Shown here: positions 36,710 to 44,986 of the stretch, in pieces
Layout: every line of letters begins with the position of its first letter
How positions within the stretch are numbered: position 1 is the stretch's first letter
Assembly: GCA_965218945.1 (NCBI GenBank)
Contig: OZ244718.1
Location: 3,038,001-3,102,000, forward strand
Origin: DAOUJW01 sp965218945
Lineage (GTDB): Bacteria; Chloroflexota; Dehalococcoidia; Lucifugimonadales; UBA2985
DNA length: 64,000 nt
Direction of reading: 5' to 3'
The notes under the pieces: model-generated
Told to the model about the DNA's origin: nothing
Database searches by the model: none
What the model saw: only the letters and a program-made list of their open reading frames with translations
Made by a program: the position numbers and the translations under genes

Positions 36710-38049
36710 CCCGCCTCCTCCCGCACGTCAATCCGGCCGGTGACGGCGGCGGAGATGAGGGCGGTGCGAAGCTCCTTCAATCGATCCATAGCCTCTCGTA
36801 CCTTGGCGATCAGGCCGTCGAGCTTGGCCGTCTCTTGGTCCAAGAAGGAGGCAATAGCGCGCTGCTCCGACACGTTTGGAACGATTGGGATATAAATTAC
36901 TCCAAGTTCGTCTCGTGTAATATGAACCATTCCAATTATCCCGTGTGCTTGTCTCTCCACATGGAAGGTTACTGCTTTCAATGCCCAATAGAACCAATCT
37001 TTCGTGACGTTGAGTGGCAATACTCGAAAGATATGCTGATTCAGGTAGTATTCGCCTTTTCGCCACCAGAGGAAAGGCCCGAATGAAGTTCCCCTGTTCC
37101 CTGACCAGCCAAATAGAAGATCGCCTACTTGCGAAACGTACTTCATCGGTAGCTTGCGGGTTGTGTAGTTGAAGTCATCCCCACCGTTGAGGTTTTGGAT
37201 GCGGATTATAGGCGTCCCTTCGGTACCCCACTCGGCCGGATCGAATGCAGCTCCGTTAATGAAATCAGCCAGATACTTCAGCCGATTCACCTCCCAATGC
37301 GCCGGAATCTCCCCCAGCCACTCGACTCCGGAGTCCTTCATCGGCGCGTTGGGGTCGAGGCCCCGAGTGACGGCGCGGGTGATGAGGGCCTTTCGCTTCT
37401 CCTGGAGCAGCTCTACCAGCCGCTCCTTCTTGAGAACGAGATCATCAATACTCGCCGTCTCCCGGTCCAGGAAGGCAGCGATAGCGCGTTGCTCCGGGAG
37501 GGGCGGGAAAGCGATGTCCAAACAGGCAAGTTCGCTAGCATTGATGGCCGGATAGCTTACTCCCGTTGAATGCGCAACAACCCGTTCAACGAAATATGGA
37601 GAGCTGAGCGCATAGGCAACAAACCCATCATCCAGGCTTCGAGGCCGTATCACAGCGAATCCCGTGGACACGATCAGGTTGGTATCAGCGGATTCTATCC
37701 GGGCTATTGCTCTCAGGTACGTCCGAACCGTCGAGATTATCACATCGCCTTGTCGCACGATGCGCCGCGCTCTCGAAGGTGCATCCTCAAACACCAAGTC
37801 CTCAGTGCCCGTAATTCCCCCAACGGAATCGACATTCCCGATGTCCACATAGGTGATTTCCATATCCCGGTCAGTGGTTTCGGGAAGCGCTTCATCGTTC
37901 ACGGTAGCGAGGTACTTTAGTCGACGCACCTCCCAATGCGCCGGAATGTTGCCCAGCCACTCAACGCCGGATGGCTTGTAGGCAGGATAGGGTTTGTATT
38001 TTTCGGTCAAGGTTGCCATTTCAATCCAATTTAGGGTTAATCTTACCAT
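36706..38049 (-). CDS. hsdS: Type I restriction specificity subunit
   Basis: 447 residues with two target-recognition domains. Each begins with the same pattern, SGVEWLGNIPAHWEVRRLKY and SGVEWLGEIPAHWEVNRLKY, and ends in the conserved coiled coil after FPPLPEQRAIAAFLDRET and VPNVSEQRAIASFLDQET. These give a bipartite DNA target. The ATG at 38049 overlaps the stop of the upstream TIR gene by 7 bases; an ATG at 38019 is an alternative. Translational coupling to the TIR gene ties the two systems together. Confidence 0.92.
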   Translation of the reverse strand: MVRLTLNWIEMATLTEKYKPYPAYKPSGVEWLGNIPAHWEVRRLKYLATVNDEALPETTDRDMEITYVDIGNVDSVGGITGTEDLVFEDAPSRARRIVRQGDVIISTVRTYLRAIARIESADTNLIVSTGFAVIRPRSLDDGFVAYALSSPYFVERVVAHSTGVSYPAINASELACLDIAFPPLPEQRAIAAFLDRETASIDDLVLKKERLVELLQEKRKALITRAVTRGLDPNAPMKDSGVEWLGEIPAHWEVNRLKYLADFINGAAFDPAEWGTEGTPIIRIQNLNGGDDFNYTTRKLPMKYVSQVGDLLFGWSGNRGTSFGPFLWWRKGEYYLNQHIFRVLPLNVTKDWFYWALKAVTFHVERQAHGIIGMVHITRDELGVIYIPIVPNVSEQRAIASFLDQETAKLDGLIAKVREAMDRLKELRTALISAAVTGRIDVREEAG

Positions 38050-38606
38050 CCACCGGAACAGCTGCCACCTATGTTGCCTTCCATCAACCGCCTGCCACTG
38101 TTGGGATTGTTTCCGCGTCGTCTCTGGTATGCGTCCTCAATCCATTGACGGACCGTTTCCCGCCTGCCCGCGCGCTTCCGTGGCCAGTCGTAGAGCAGTG
38201 CGTACGGGTCATCGCCATCCGCATTATCCGCCAACCTGGCCGGCATCAGCCTGTCGTTATAATTGTCGGAGTGATAGTCAGGGTGTTCTGGCAGCCAGAT
38301 GCCCAACAGCCCACATCTTCTGTTGTAGTCAGTCTGTCTGATGCTGGAGTGAATCTCCCAGTCCACGTGCATTCGCTGCCAAGTGCAAGGCCCGAGGAGC
38401 ACAATCGTTACGGACGCCTGCCGTATGTAATCGTCCCGTATCTCCCGCCGAATAGTCTCCCTAGCCAAGTTGGTGTCATCAATATCATCTTCATCAACCG
38501 ATGTGTCCACAATGAGGTCCCCCATCATCTGAATGAACCGCCCCTTGTACTCTCGATCCGCATCATGGTGGCTGATGAAGACATTGTGCCTGGGAACCTG
38601 GTTCAT
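38043..38606 (-). CDS. TIR-like (ThsB-type, DUF1863) protein, second copy
   Basis: 187 residues. HNVFISHHDADREYKGRF is the N-terminal strand of TIR-like DUF1863 domains, SVTIVLLGPCTW is the central strand, and MHVDWEIHSSI carries the probable catalytic glutamate. GLLGIWLPEH completes the fold. Such proteins make NAD-derived signals in Thoeris. The ATG at 38606 has GGAGG 7 bases upstream and overlaps the membrane-protein stop by 4 bases. Its C-terminal 40 residues are basic and then Gly-rich. Confidence 0.82.
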   Translation of the reverse strand: MNQVPRHNVFISHHDADREYKGRFIQMMGDLIVDTSVDEDDIDDTNLARETIRREIRDDYIRQASVTIVLLGPCTWQRMHVDWEIHSSIRQTDYNRRCGLLGIWLPEHPDYHSDNYNDRLMPARLADNADGDDPYALLYDWPRKRAGRRETVRQWIEDAYQRRRGNNPNSGRRLMEGNIGGSCSGGW

Positions 38607-39073
38607 GGCAACGCCTCCGCCGGTGTGACCGAGGGGAGTATGAGCTGCCAGGCTAGAACTACCATGGCAGTCAGCAGGAGATAGAACGGCAGTATAGAGA
38701 AAGATCTGAACAACGCCCAACAGAATTGCCCTATTTCCGATCCACTCGGGGCCACGGTATAGAGGTCGGATGTAGCTATCTTCCCATCGTGGACTCTTCC
38801 GACAAAGGCACAGTACGACTTACGGAACCGTCGCTCCAGTCCCAGATAGTATGCATCCAGGACCCAGAACAGCAGTGTGGGAACCAACGTAATCAGCGCG
38901 TGCTGCGGTTCTCCCGTCCGGGCCACTAGGACCAGTACAGCGGCCACCAAGGTGACGCACCACACCTTGCAGGAGCGGCTGTTCTCCGCCATCCGGTTTA
39001 TCACACCCTGCATCATGGTCAAGTGCGCTTGAACTGCGGTGGAGTTCTCATTCAGAGGTTGGGTATCCGCCAT
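38603..39073 (-). CDS. Three-helix membrane protein between two TIR genes
   Basis: 156 residues. Predicted membrane segments: VWCVTLVAAVLVLVA (about 38-52), ALITLVPTLLFWVLDAYYL (about 59-77) and ILPFYLLLTAMVVLAWQLIL (about 128-147). An amphipathic N-terminus (MMQGVINRMAENSRSCK) precedes them. An AGGAAGG site supports the start. It is 14 bases after one TIR gene and overlaps the other. The natural guess is a membrane effector gated by a TIR-made nucleotide, or a small sensor; I do not recognise its family with certainty. Confidence 0.72.
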   Translation of the reverse strand: MADTQPLNENSTAVQAHLTMMQGVINRMAENSRSCKVWCVTLVAAVLVLVARTGEPQHALITLVPTLLFWVLDAYYLGLERRFRKSYCAFVGRVHDGKIATSDLYTVAPSGSEIGQFCWALFRSFSILPFYLLLTAMVVLAWQLILPSVTPAEALP

Positions 39074-39087
39074 GGTGATTTCCTTCC

Positions 39088-39582
39088 TCAGTACGTACCT
39101 CGGATACGGATTGCCTCCTCAACCCAATCAGCGATGTTTTCTTCTATGTGAGCATATACGTTCGTGCTTCGCTTGTAAGGAGGGTCGTAGGCTTTCACGA
39201 TATTGGAGAGCCTTTTCCCATTCACGCTAAGCCGGTAGAAGGGATTCGCTCCTTCCTGCGATTGGTCTCCGTTTGCGTCCTTTAGGTTGTGAATGTAGAC
39301 GCCCAGCAACCCCTTCCCATCGTCCCACGCTTTCCCTATTTCATAGTTGATCCACTTGCGGCCTGACGTCTGGCTGCCTATCAGGACAATCACGCAGGAC
39401 TTACCGTACATCTGGTCGTCAATCCATGTTTGGATTGCAGCATCACCACCTCTGGTAACAGTCTCCCATTGGTTGTCGGACACAGGCTCGTTGCCCTTGA
39501 TGGCGCCTATGTTCCTGACTTGGCCTGCTCGCCAATTGTCCGGTTTGTAGTGAAAGCTGAAGAAAGTCCTTCGCGTGACCAT
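39088..39582 (-). CDS. TIR-like (ThsB-type, DUF1863) protein, first copy
   Basis: 164 residues. RTFFSFHYKPDNWRAGQVRN is the typical start of ThsB-like proteins, CVIVLIGSQTSGRKWINYEI holds the central strand and probable catalytic glutamate, and GLLGVYIHNLKD follows. Residues 95-130 (DQSQEGANPFYRLS) match the family loop. It starts 14 bases after the AbiEii stop. It differs clearly from the second TIR gene, so it is not a recent duplicate; the two may sense different triggers. Confidence 0.85.
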   Translation of the reverse strand: MVTRRTFFSFHYKPDNWRAGQVRNIGAIKGNEPVSDNQWETVTRGGDAAIQTWIDDQMYGKSCVIVLIGSQTSGRKWINYEIGKAWDDGKGLLGVYIHNLKDANGDQSQEGANPFYRLSVNGKRLSNIVKAYDPPYKRSTNVYAHIEENIADWVEEAIRIRGTY

Positions 39583-39596
39583 GCGTTTCTTTCCCT

Positions 39597-40526
39597 TTAC
39601 TCACTGATAACCCGGTCCTGCCAGGGGCCACCTGCTGGCCAGTGCATGTCAAGAGACTCGCCCATCAGGATGTGTTCGCGCACGGGCCCAAGTAAAGCAA
39701 GAATACGGCTACCAATCTCATCAAACGAGTTGGGAGGCGGCCGTAGTAACGTTCCATGTTGCCCGTATGCTACCCAGTAGGTTTGTTGCACTTCACCCGA
39801 ATAGAATGCAGTTGTCAATGCCTCAGGTATTTCAGTATTCCAGACAGTACCGCGTCGATGGAAACACTCCGCTACCGCCCCTTGCAACTCGGCTCCGTCG
39901 AAGTCGAAGGTTTCGGACAAAGCCCAAATGTCGTAAAAATCCTTCATGCGGCTGTTGCGAGTCCCCAATTGCACCATTGACTCAAACTTCTCCGCAATGG
40001 TCGACACCCTGGGGTATGTGCGCAGGAAAGGTGCCGGAACATCGTCAATGAGCGTGGGCAAGATGGCCTCTTCCGGGCCAGGGGTTACCACGTCTCCAAA
40101 CCCAAAGTCCACCTGGACAGTGCATCTCGCAGCATCCAGGAAGGCGGGCAATGTGGCCCGTTGTCCACTGTATCGCTGACCGTCCCGGATTACTGCTACT
40201 TTGAGGGCATCGATGTCGAAGGCGACTCCGTCTTCAGGGCAGGAAACGTTGCAAATGGTCGTCATGACTCCCCGAACAGTTTCCTCATCATTGTCTCCGG
40301 ATGCCAATAGGTCAACATCGCGTGTTGCTCGATAGGGGTCCTCCATCCACAACGCCAGCAAGCTCGCGCCTTTCAAGATGCACCGGTTCCGGGCCTCAGA
40401 TGCCCCCAGCCTGTAAAGGAACCGTTCGCAGGCGTAACGGTCCAGAATAAATTGAAACACCGTACCCTCGGCCTTCGCTCTGCTGAGCAAACGGTCTCTG
40501 ATTGAAGCAGTGACGTTGGATGTCAT
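39597..40526 (-). CDS. abiEii: AbiEii-type nucleotidyltransferase toxin, second pair
   Basis: 309 residues, DUF1814 family. The site is ILKGASLLALWMEDPYRATRDVDLLASG, with the D-x-D metal residues, followed by YPRVSTIAEKFESMVQLG and MKDFYDIWALSE. It differs strongly from the pair at 11983-13697, so the two were acquired separately. The start overlaps the AbiEi stop by 4 bases. It is followed 14 bases later by the first TIR gene. Confidence 0.87.
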   Translation of the reverse strand: MTSNVTASIRDRLLSRAKAEGTVFQFILDRYACERFLYRLGASEARNRCILKGASLLALWMEDPYRATRDVDLLASGDNDEETVRGVMTTICNVSCPEDGVAFDIDALKVAVIRDGQRYSGQRATLPAFLDAARCTVQVDFGFGDVVTPGPEEAILPTLIDDVPAPFLRTYPRVSTIAEKFESMVQLGTRNSRMKDFYDIWALSETFDFDGAELQGAVAECFHRRGTVWNTEIPEALTTAFYSGEVQQTYWVAYGQHGTLLRPPPNSFDEIGSRILALLGPVREHILMGESLDMHWPAGGPWQDRVISE

Positions 40527-41125
40527 AGCACTCCAGCCTCCAGTATGGCCCTCAGGCGGCGCGAGGGCAGGACTTCAAGGGTCCGTGTCAGGGCGGCCGT
40601 GGTCACCTTTCGGTCTTGGAGGCCTTCTTGCAGAGCTTCCAGCGCGGCTTCCCGCCCTACGAGGCGCTGGAACCGGAAACAGTCGACTATCGTGCGGGCG
40701 GGAGAGGTGATGCGGGCGGGCACGTCCTCGAACTTCGTTTCCTGAACGCCATAGGTCCAGGCCGCGCCGCTGAATCTGACCAGGCGCACGCTTGCATCTT
40801 CCATCGTAGGAGGCCTCGCCTTGTGCGGAATGGCGATCCATACCTGGTGCGGGAGTTGGGTACCAATCCCGTGCACTTGGAGGGCCGCTAGGAGGCAGAC
40901 GATGGAGTTGGGGATCCGGGCGCAGACGGAGGCTATCGAGTAGCGTTCCGTGGGCTCGGCGTCGGCAAGCCGGTAGAGCCCCCAGCTGACTCGCTCGACC
41001 GCCTCATCCGCCTCAAGCTGTCGAAGCCTATGGTAGGGTATTCCCAGCGGCTCCAGCTGACTTGGGCGGAAGAAGTTGCCGATGCCAGCCTTGTGAAGGA
41101 TGTCCTCATTGAGTTTGACGATCAT
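40523..41125 (-). CDS. abiEi: AbiEi-type antitoxin, second pair
   Basis: 200 residues from ATG at 41125. It has an N-terminal winged helix (RPSQLEPLGIPYHRLRQLEADEAVERVSWGLYRL) and an AbiEi core (RYSIASVCARIPNSIVCLLAALQVHG). The frame extends to 41194, but that covers the promoter described at 41139-41226, so the 41125 start is preferred. AGGA lies about 9 bases upstream. It is the first gene of a run of seven tightly coupled genes down to hsdR. Confidence 0.85.
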   Translation of the reverse strand: MIVKLNEDILHKAGIGNFFRPSQLEPLGIPYHRLRQLEADEAVERVSWGLYRLADAEPTERYSIASVCARIPNSIVCLLAALQVHGIGTQLPHQVWIAIPHKARPPTMEDASVRLVRFSGAAWTYGVQETKFEDVPARITSPARTIVDCFRFQRLVGREAALEALQEGLQDRKVTTAALTRTLEVLPSRRLRAILEAGVL

Positions 41126-41138
41126 TGCTGTCAGTCCT

Positions 41139-41226
41139 GTCGGCACTAGGATGGCTAGTGCCGACATTCTATAAGACTGGAGCGCAGATGTCAATTTATG
41201 TCGGCATAGTAATGCAACTTGCCGAC
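41139..41226 (-). promoter_or_regulatory. AbiE promoter with paired operators
   Basis: On the minus strand TTGACA (41189-41194), a 17-base spacer and TAGAAT (41166-41171). A perfect 11-bp inverted repeat (GTCGGCACTAG, 41139-41149, with 41155-41165) covers the transcript start. A second repeat, GTCGGCA (41200-41206) / TGCCGAC (41220-41226), lies upstream of the -35. Four TGCCGAC boxes flanking one promoter fit AbiEi autorepression. Confidence 0.72.
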
Positions 41227-41249
41227 CTTTTATAATAAGGAGGCGGGTA

Positions 41250-43373
41250 TCACAGGGTAGGCGTCGAGGCCGTGACCTCGCGCAGCATCCGAACGATGTC
41301 CGCTTCGATGTGCCGGATGTCGGTTTCGATGTCCTCCAGCGGGCGCGGTGGTGAGTACCGATAGAAGTAGCGGTTGAAGTTGATCTCGTAGCCTACACCG
41401 CCTACCTCTCCGTCCTTGGCGTCGCGCTTGGACTCGTCTAACCATGCGTCTGGGACGTGGGGTCTGACCTCTCGCTCGAAGAAGGCGTACACGTCCTCTG
41501 CCAGAGGCACCCGCTCGGTATCCCGCAGTTCAGGGTCTGGTTCGGGTTTACCGTCCCGGGCCCGGCAGATGGCCGCCGTCTCATCGCGTTCCGCAAGAGC
41601 GTTGAGGACTGCTTTTCGGGCCGGGGCGGGCAGCTTCAGCCCGGCCTTCTTCACGGCGGCATCGAGGATGTCCTCGAAAGCCTTCCTATCGGTCACTATG
41701 GTTTTCGGCAGGCCATCCAGCAAGTCAAGGAGCGACTTCTGGAGTCTAAGGCCTTGGGCTTCCTCTTGAGCCGCCGCATAGCCGCGCTTTCGTGAAGTGG
41801 CTAGAGCTTGAAACCCCTTCTCTTCTTCAATCCGTTCGATACGTTCCGGGCTCGCTTGGAAGTTGAGCCTCAGCGGACGCTCCACGGTGATCTTGCGGAA
41901 ACCAAAGTGGGTTGTGGGAAAGATGCAGCTTACTGCTATTCCTTCTTGATTGCCGTCCTTGATTACTATACGGGTATCGCCATCCTGATAGTCGTTTAGA
42001 ATTTTGAGGATGTCACGCGTATTGTCCGGTGGTATCTGACGCCGCTTGTCGCCAAGGCTCCGGGCCATCGGCACCCAAAACGAGGAGGCGTCGATGAGTT
42101 GCACCTTCCCCTGACGCTCTAGGGCTTTGCGGTTGGTGAGGAGCCAAACATAGGTGGCAATGCCGGTGTTATAGAAGAGTTGCTCCGGCAGGGCTATCAG
42201 CGCCTCCAGCAAGTCGTTCTCGAAGATGTAGCGACGTATCTCACTCTCGCCGCTGCCTGCGTCGCCGGTGAACAGGGGGGAGCCGTTCATAATGATGGCG
42301 ATGCGAGAGCCCCCCTCATTCGGAGCCTTGGCCCGAGCGATCATGTGCAGCAGGAACAGGAGTTGCCCGTCACTGATGCGCGGAAGTCCTGGGCTGAACC
42401 TGCCTGCGCTGCCCCGTCCGTGCTCAGCGCGGACTGCACTCTCGTCCCGCTTCCAGTCCTTGCCGTAGGGCGGATTCGCAATGAGGTAGTCGAAAGTGCT
42501 GGTCGCGTGCCGGTCGTTGGAGAGCGTGGTACCGAAGACGACGTTTTCGGCGTCCTTACCCGTGGGGTCCTTCATGTAGAGATCGGACTTGGAGACCGCC
42601 CAAGTCTCCGGGTTCACCTCCTGGCCGTAGAGGTGAATCTCGGCCAGAGGATTGACGGGTCTGGTCAAGAGATTGCCGTTCTCCCGGTGGCCTATGGTGA
42701 TATGCTCTTTGGCGATGGTCAGCATGCCGCCCGAACCACAGCATGGATCATAGACCGTGCGTACGACTCCCTCGCCGCTGACATTCCTTTCGTCTCCAGC
42801 GAGCATAAGGTCCACCATGAGGTGGACCACATCACGAGGTGTGAAGTGCTCACCAGGGTTCTCGTTCAGCGCTTCATTGAATCTACGGATCAGCTCCTCG
42901 AAGACAGTGCCCATGGTGGCATTGTCGATAGTGTCGGGATGAAGGTCCACATTCCCGAATCGCTCCAACACCTGAAACAGAAGACCCGACTCATCGAGTT
43001 TGCTGATGGTGTTATCGAAATTGAACCTCTCCAAGACCTCCCGCATATTCTGGCTAAAGCCTGCGATGTAGTTCCTAAGGTTCGCAGCTACGTTCGGCGC
43101 GTCTGCTAGCAGCCTATCAAAGTCGTAACGGGAGGTGTTATAAAACTCAAACCCCGAAGCATCACAGAGTTGCCTACGGAGATTCTCAAGACCCCGTCCT
43201 CTCAATTCACCCTGTCTCTGAAGCACATTTTCCTTTGTTGGTGCCAGCACGCAGTCAAGCCGACGCAGCACGGTTAGAGGCAGGATGACATCCTGATACT
43301 TGCCTCTCTTAAAGGCGTCCCGGATAAGGTCTGCGATTCCCCAAATGAAACTCACGATCTGGCCATGATTCAT
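41250..43373 (-). CDS. hsdM: Type I restriction modification methyltransferase subunit
   Basis: 707 residues, longer than the usual 500 or so. The N-terminal HsdM helical domain is followed by GEHFTPRDVVHLMVDLML, motif I VYDPCCGSGGMLTIA, and the catalytic NPPYGKDWKRDE, then FLLHMIARAKAP. The extra C-terminal 200 residues are helical and charged (ALAERDETAAICRARDGKPE), and end near YEINFNRYFYRYSPPRPLED. It lies 124 bases before the AbiEi start; hsdS and hsdR follow after the AbiE/TIR block. The ATG at 43373 is preceded by GGTGA. Confidence 0.92.
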   Translation of the reverse strand: MNHGQIVSFIWGIADLIRDAFKRGKYQDVILPLTVLRRLDCVLAPTKENVLQRQGELRGRGLENLRRQLCDASGFEFYNTSRYDFDRLLADAPNVAANLRNYIAGFSQNMREVLERFNFDNTISKLDESGLLFQVLERFGNVDLHPDTIDNATMGTVFEELIRRFNEALNENPGEHFTPRDVVHLMVDLMLAGDERNVSGEGVVRTVYDPCCGSGGMLTIAKEHITIGHRENGNLLTRPVNPLAEIHLYGQEVNPETWAVSKSDLYMKDPTGKDAENVVFGTTLSNDRHATSTFDYLIANPPYGKDWKRDESAVRAEHGRGSAGRFSPGLPRISDGQLLFLLHMIARAKAPNEGGSRIAIIMNGSPLFTGDAGSGESEIRRYIFENDLLEALIALPEQLFYNTGIATYVWLLTNRKALERQGKVQLIDASSFWVPMARSLGDKRRQIPPDNTRDILKILNDYQDGDTRIVIKDGNQEGIAVSCIFPTTHFGFRKITVERPLRLNFQASPERIERIEEEKGFQALATSRKRGYAAAQEEAQGLRLQKSLLDLLDGLPKTIVTDRKAFEDILDAAVKKAGLKLPAPARKAVLNALAERDETAAICRARDGKPEPDPELRDTERVPLAEDVYAFFEREVRPHVPDAWLDESKRDAKDGEVGGVGYEINFNRYFYRYSPPRPLEDIETDIRHIEADIVRMLREVTASTPTL

Positions 43374-43889
43374 TGCTTCACCGATTGTATTCTTCTTTCA
43401 AGCACGCAAGACATACTGGCTATCTGACTAAACCCTCTTCTAGTGCTGGCTCGACCTCTGAATGTACTTTCCTATGTCCTTTGCAACAGCAATCCAAGTC
43501 TGGGAGAAGCGTAATAGAGAATTGGGAGCCCGTCAACGTAGCAGTTCTAGGGGAATTCCCAACGAGCAACGTAAGTTCCCCACCCCCGACCAGCTCGATC
43601 TTCATCTCTACATACAGTTAATAGGCCCCGGCATTGCTCGGAGAGGTCCCAGCGCCTTTTGTCCCTCAATGATCGGCCAGCACAGCTTGGTCTGTGGCCA
43701 GGCACTCTTCGGATTCGGCCTCCAGGATCACCAACTGGGGAAACAGCCTTCTGGAAGCGAGTCTTCCCATCGACATTGGAATGTTGTCAACACTGGCCTG
43801 AGATGTGCTACGGTCTTTCCTAAACGCCCTTTTCATCCGTCATACACAATGCAACGGAAAACTCAGATACGCGTGGGCGGTCGAACTAG
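43374..43889. other. Gene-free stretch upstream of hsdM
   Basis: 516 bases with only short, unsupported frames. It should hold the hsdM promoter but no convincing -35/-10 pair was found. It ends in CTAG (43886-43889), the left target duplication of the adjacent insertion sequence. Confidence 0.4.
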
Positions 43890-43901
43890 GGCGAGTTCAC
43901 A

Positions 43902-44282
43902 CTAACGCAAGGCATTGAGTATAAGGGCGAAGAGTATAAAGCCGAGGAAGAGTGCGTCCAGCTTCTCGAAACGGGAGAATATGCGACGAAAGCCCTTCAA
44001 ACGACGGAATAGCCTCTCGATCTCGTTGCGCCTCGTGTACATCTCCCGGTCGTACTCCCAAGAGTCAATACGGGATACTTTCGGAGACACTACGGTGGTG
44101 AATCCCAGGGCCAAGGCCAGTTGGCGGGTCTCATTGCCTTCGTAGGCCCGGTCCATTAACAGGTACGGGTTTTGGTGCTGCGAACCAAGACGTTTAAGCA
44201 GCTTGCGTCCTTCCGGCGCATCGTGAGCCTGTCCCGGTGAGAGGGAGAAGGTTATGGCTGTTCGAGCATCCGAGGCAACCAT
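43902..44282 (-). CDS. IS427-type transposase, frame B
   Basis: C-terminal part of the transposase, 126 residues from its first ATG, though it is probably made only as a fusion with frame A. The second catalytic Asp is in LMDRAYEGNETR and the Glu in TRRNEIERLFRRLKGF, with the Y-R-E spacing of IS5 enzymes. The open frame extends upstream of the ATG to the A8 slip site. Confidence 0.83.
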   Translation of the reverse strand: MVASDARTAITFSLSPGQAHDAPEGRKLLKRLGSQHQNPYLLMDRAYEGNETRQLALALGFTTVVSPKVSRIDSWEYDREMYTRRNEIERLFRRLKGFRRIFSRFEKLDALFLGFILFALILNALR

Positions 44283-44659
44283 ATGAATCTTGGTGGTCCA
44301 GCCGCCCCGGGACTTGCCGATGGACTGCGGTCCGTTTTTTTTAACGCACCAGTGCCATCAGGATGCACCTTGACAATGGTGCTGTCCATCGAGACCGCCT
44401 CCAGTTTGATGCGCACTATCTGTTCTCGTTGCAGGTATTCGAACACCCTGTCGAGCACCCCGTTCTTCGACCACCGGTTCATTCGAGTGTATACAGTGTG
44501 CCAGTTGCCAAACCGGCTGGGCAACCCCTGCCACTTGCACCCCTGCTCGGCGACATACAGCATGGCGTTCAGCACTTGAAGGTTGGACAGCCTCACGTTG
44601 CCACGCTGAACAGGGAAGACTGGAGCTATGCGTTCGTACTGAGCTTCTGTGATTTCCAT
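44252..44659 (-). CDS. IS427-type transposase, frame A
   Basis: 135 residues, N-terminal part of a DDE transposase: helix-turn-helix region YERIAPVFPVQRGNVRLSNL, then GCKWQGLPSRFGNWHTVYTR and the first catalytic Asp in SMDSTIVKVHPDG. The frame meets a run of eight A residues (minus strand, near 44335-44342) right after GALKK. A shift there joins it to frame B with the expected sequence (GPQSIGKSRGGWTTKIH). Programmed frameshifting is the norm in this IS group. Confidence 0.85.
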   Translation of the reverse strand: MEITEAQYERIAPVFPVQRGNVRLSNLQVLNAMLYVAEQGCKWQGLPSRFGNWHTVYTRMNRWSKNGVLDRVFEYLQREQIVRIKLEAVSMDSTIVKVHPDGTGALKKTDRSPSASPGAAGPPRFIWLPRMLEQP

Positions 44660-44813
44660 GCCTGTATTATATCATGCGCAGACCACGTTGTGTGAACACG
44701 CCCTAGTCAAATGTACCCCTCGCAATAGGTACAAATATACCTTACGGCGCGTCATGCGGAAGGCTACTGTAGACGTGACCGTGGCGCTTAATCTTGCACC
44801 CAGGAGAGTGATA

Positions 44814-44921
44814 ATGTCAAAGTCCATTGCACCAGGCAATTCGCATTTGAGCAAGGCGGAGAAGAAATGCAATAATAAGGAGATAATAGGCATTCTCGAA
44901 GACGCGGGCAGTGAGGAATAG
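44814..44921 (+). CDS. Possible 35-residue small protein
   Basis: An ATG at 44814 with AGGAGAG 5 bases upstream opens a short frame, MSKSIAPGNSHLSKAEKKCN and on to DAGSEE. It is hydrophilic and matches nothing I know. It lies between the IS and the protease gene. The ribosome site is good but the frame is too short to trust. Confidence 0.25.
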   Translation: MSKSIAPGNSHLSKAEKKCNNKEIIGILEDAGSEE

Positions 44922-44986
44922 GTTCTGAGCGGCATCAAAATTCATAGGCGAAATCCGAGTAATAGCCCGCGCCGGGTTACTGAGAC

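Larger units (their letters stand above)
43890..44702 (-). mobile_element. IS5-family (IS427-like) insertion sequence, 813 bp
   Basis: Terminal inverted repeats are GGCGAGTTCACAC at the left end and GGCGTGTTCACAC (read from the right end), differing at one base. CTAG flanks both sides (43886-43889 and 44703-44706), the YTAR-type target of this group. It encodes a two-frame transposase on the minus strand and appears complete. Confidence 0.85.

Noticed and set aside
26218..39582. SIR2 gene plus TIR genes as one Thoeris system
   Set aside because: They lie more than 10 kb apart on opposite strands with unrelated genes between, and the SIR2 protein lacks a recognisable SLOG domain.
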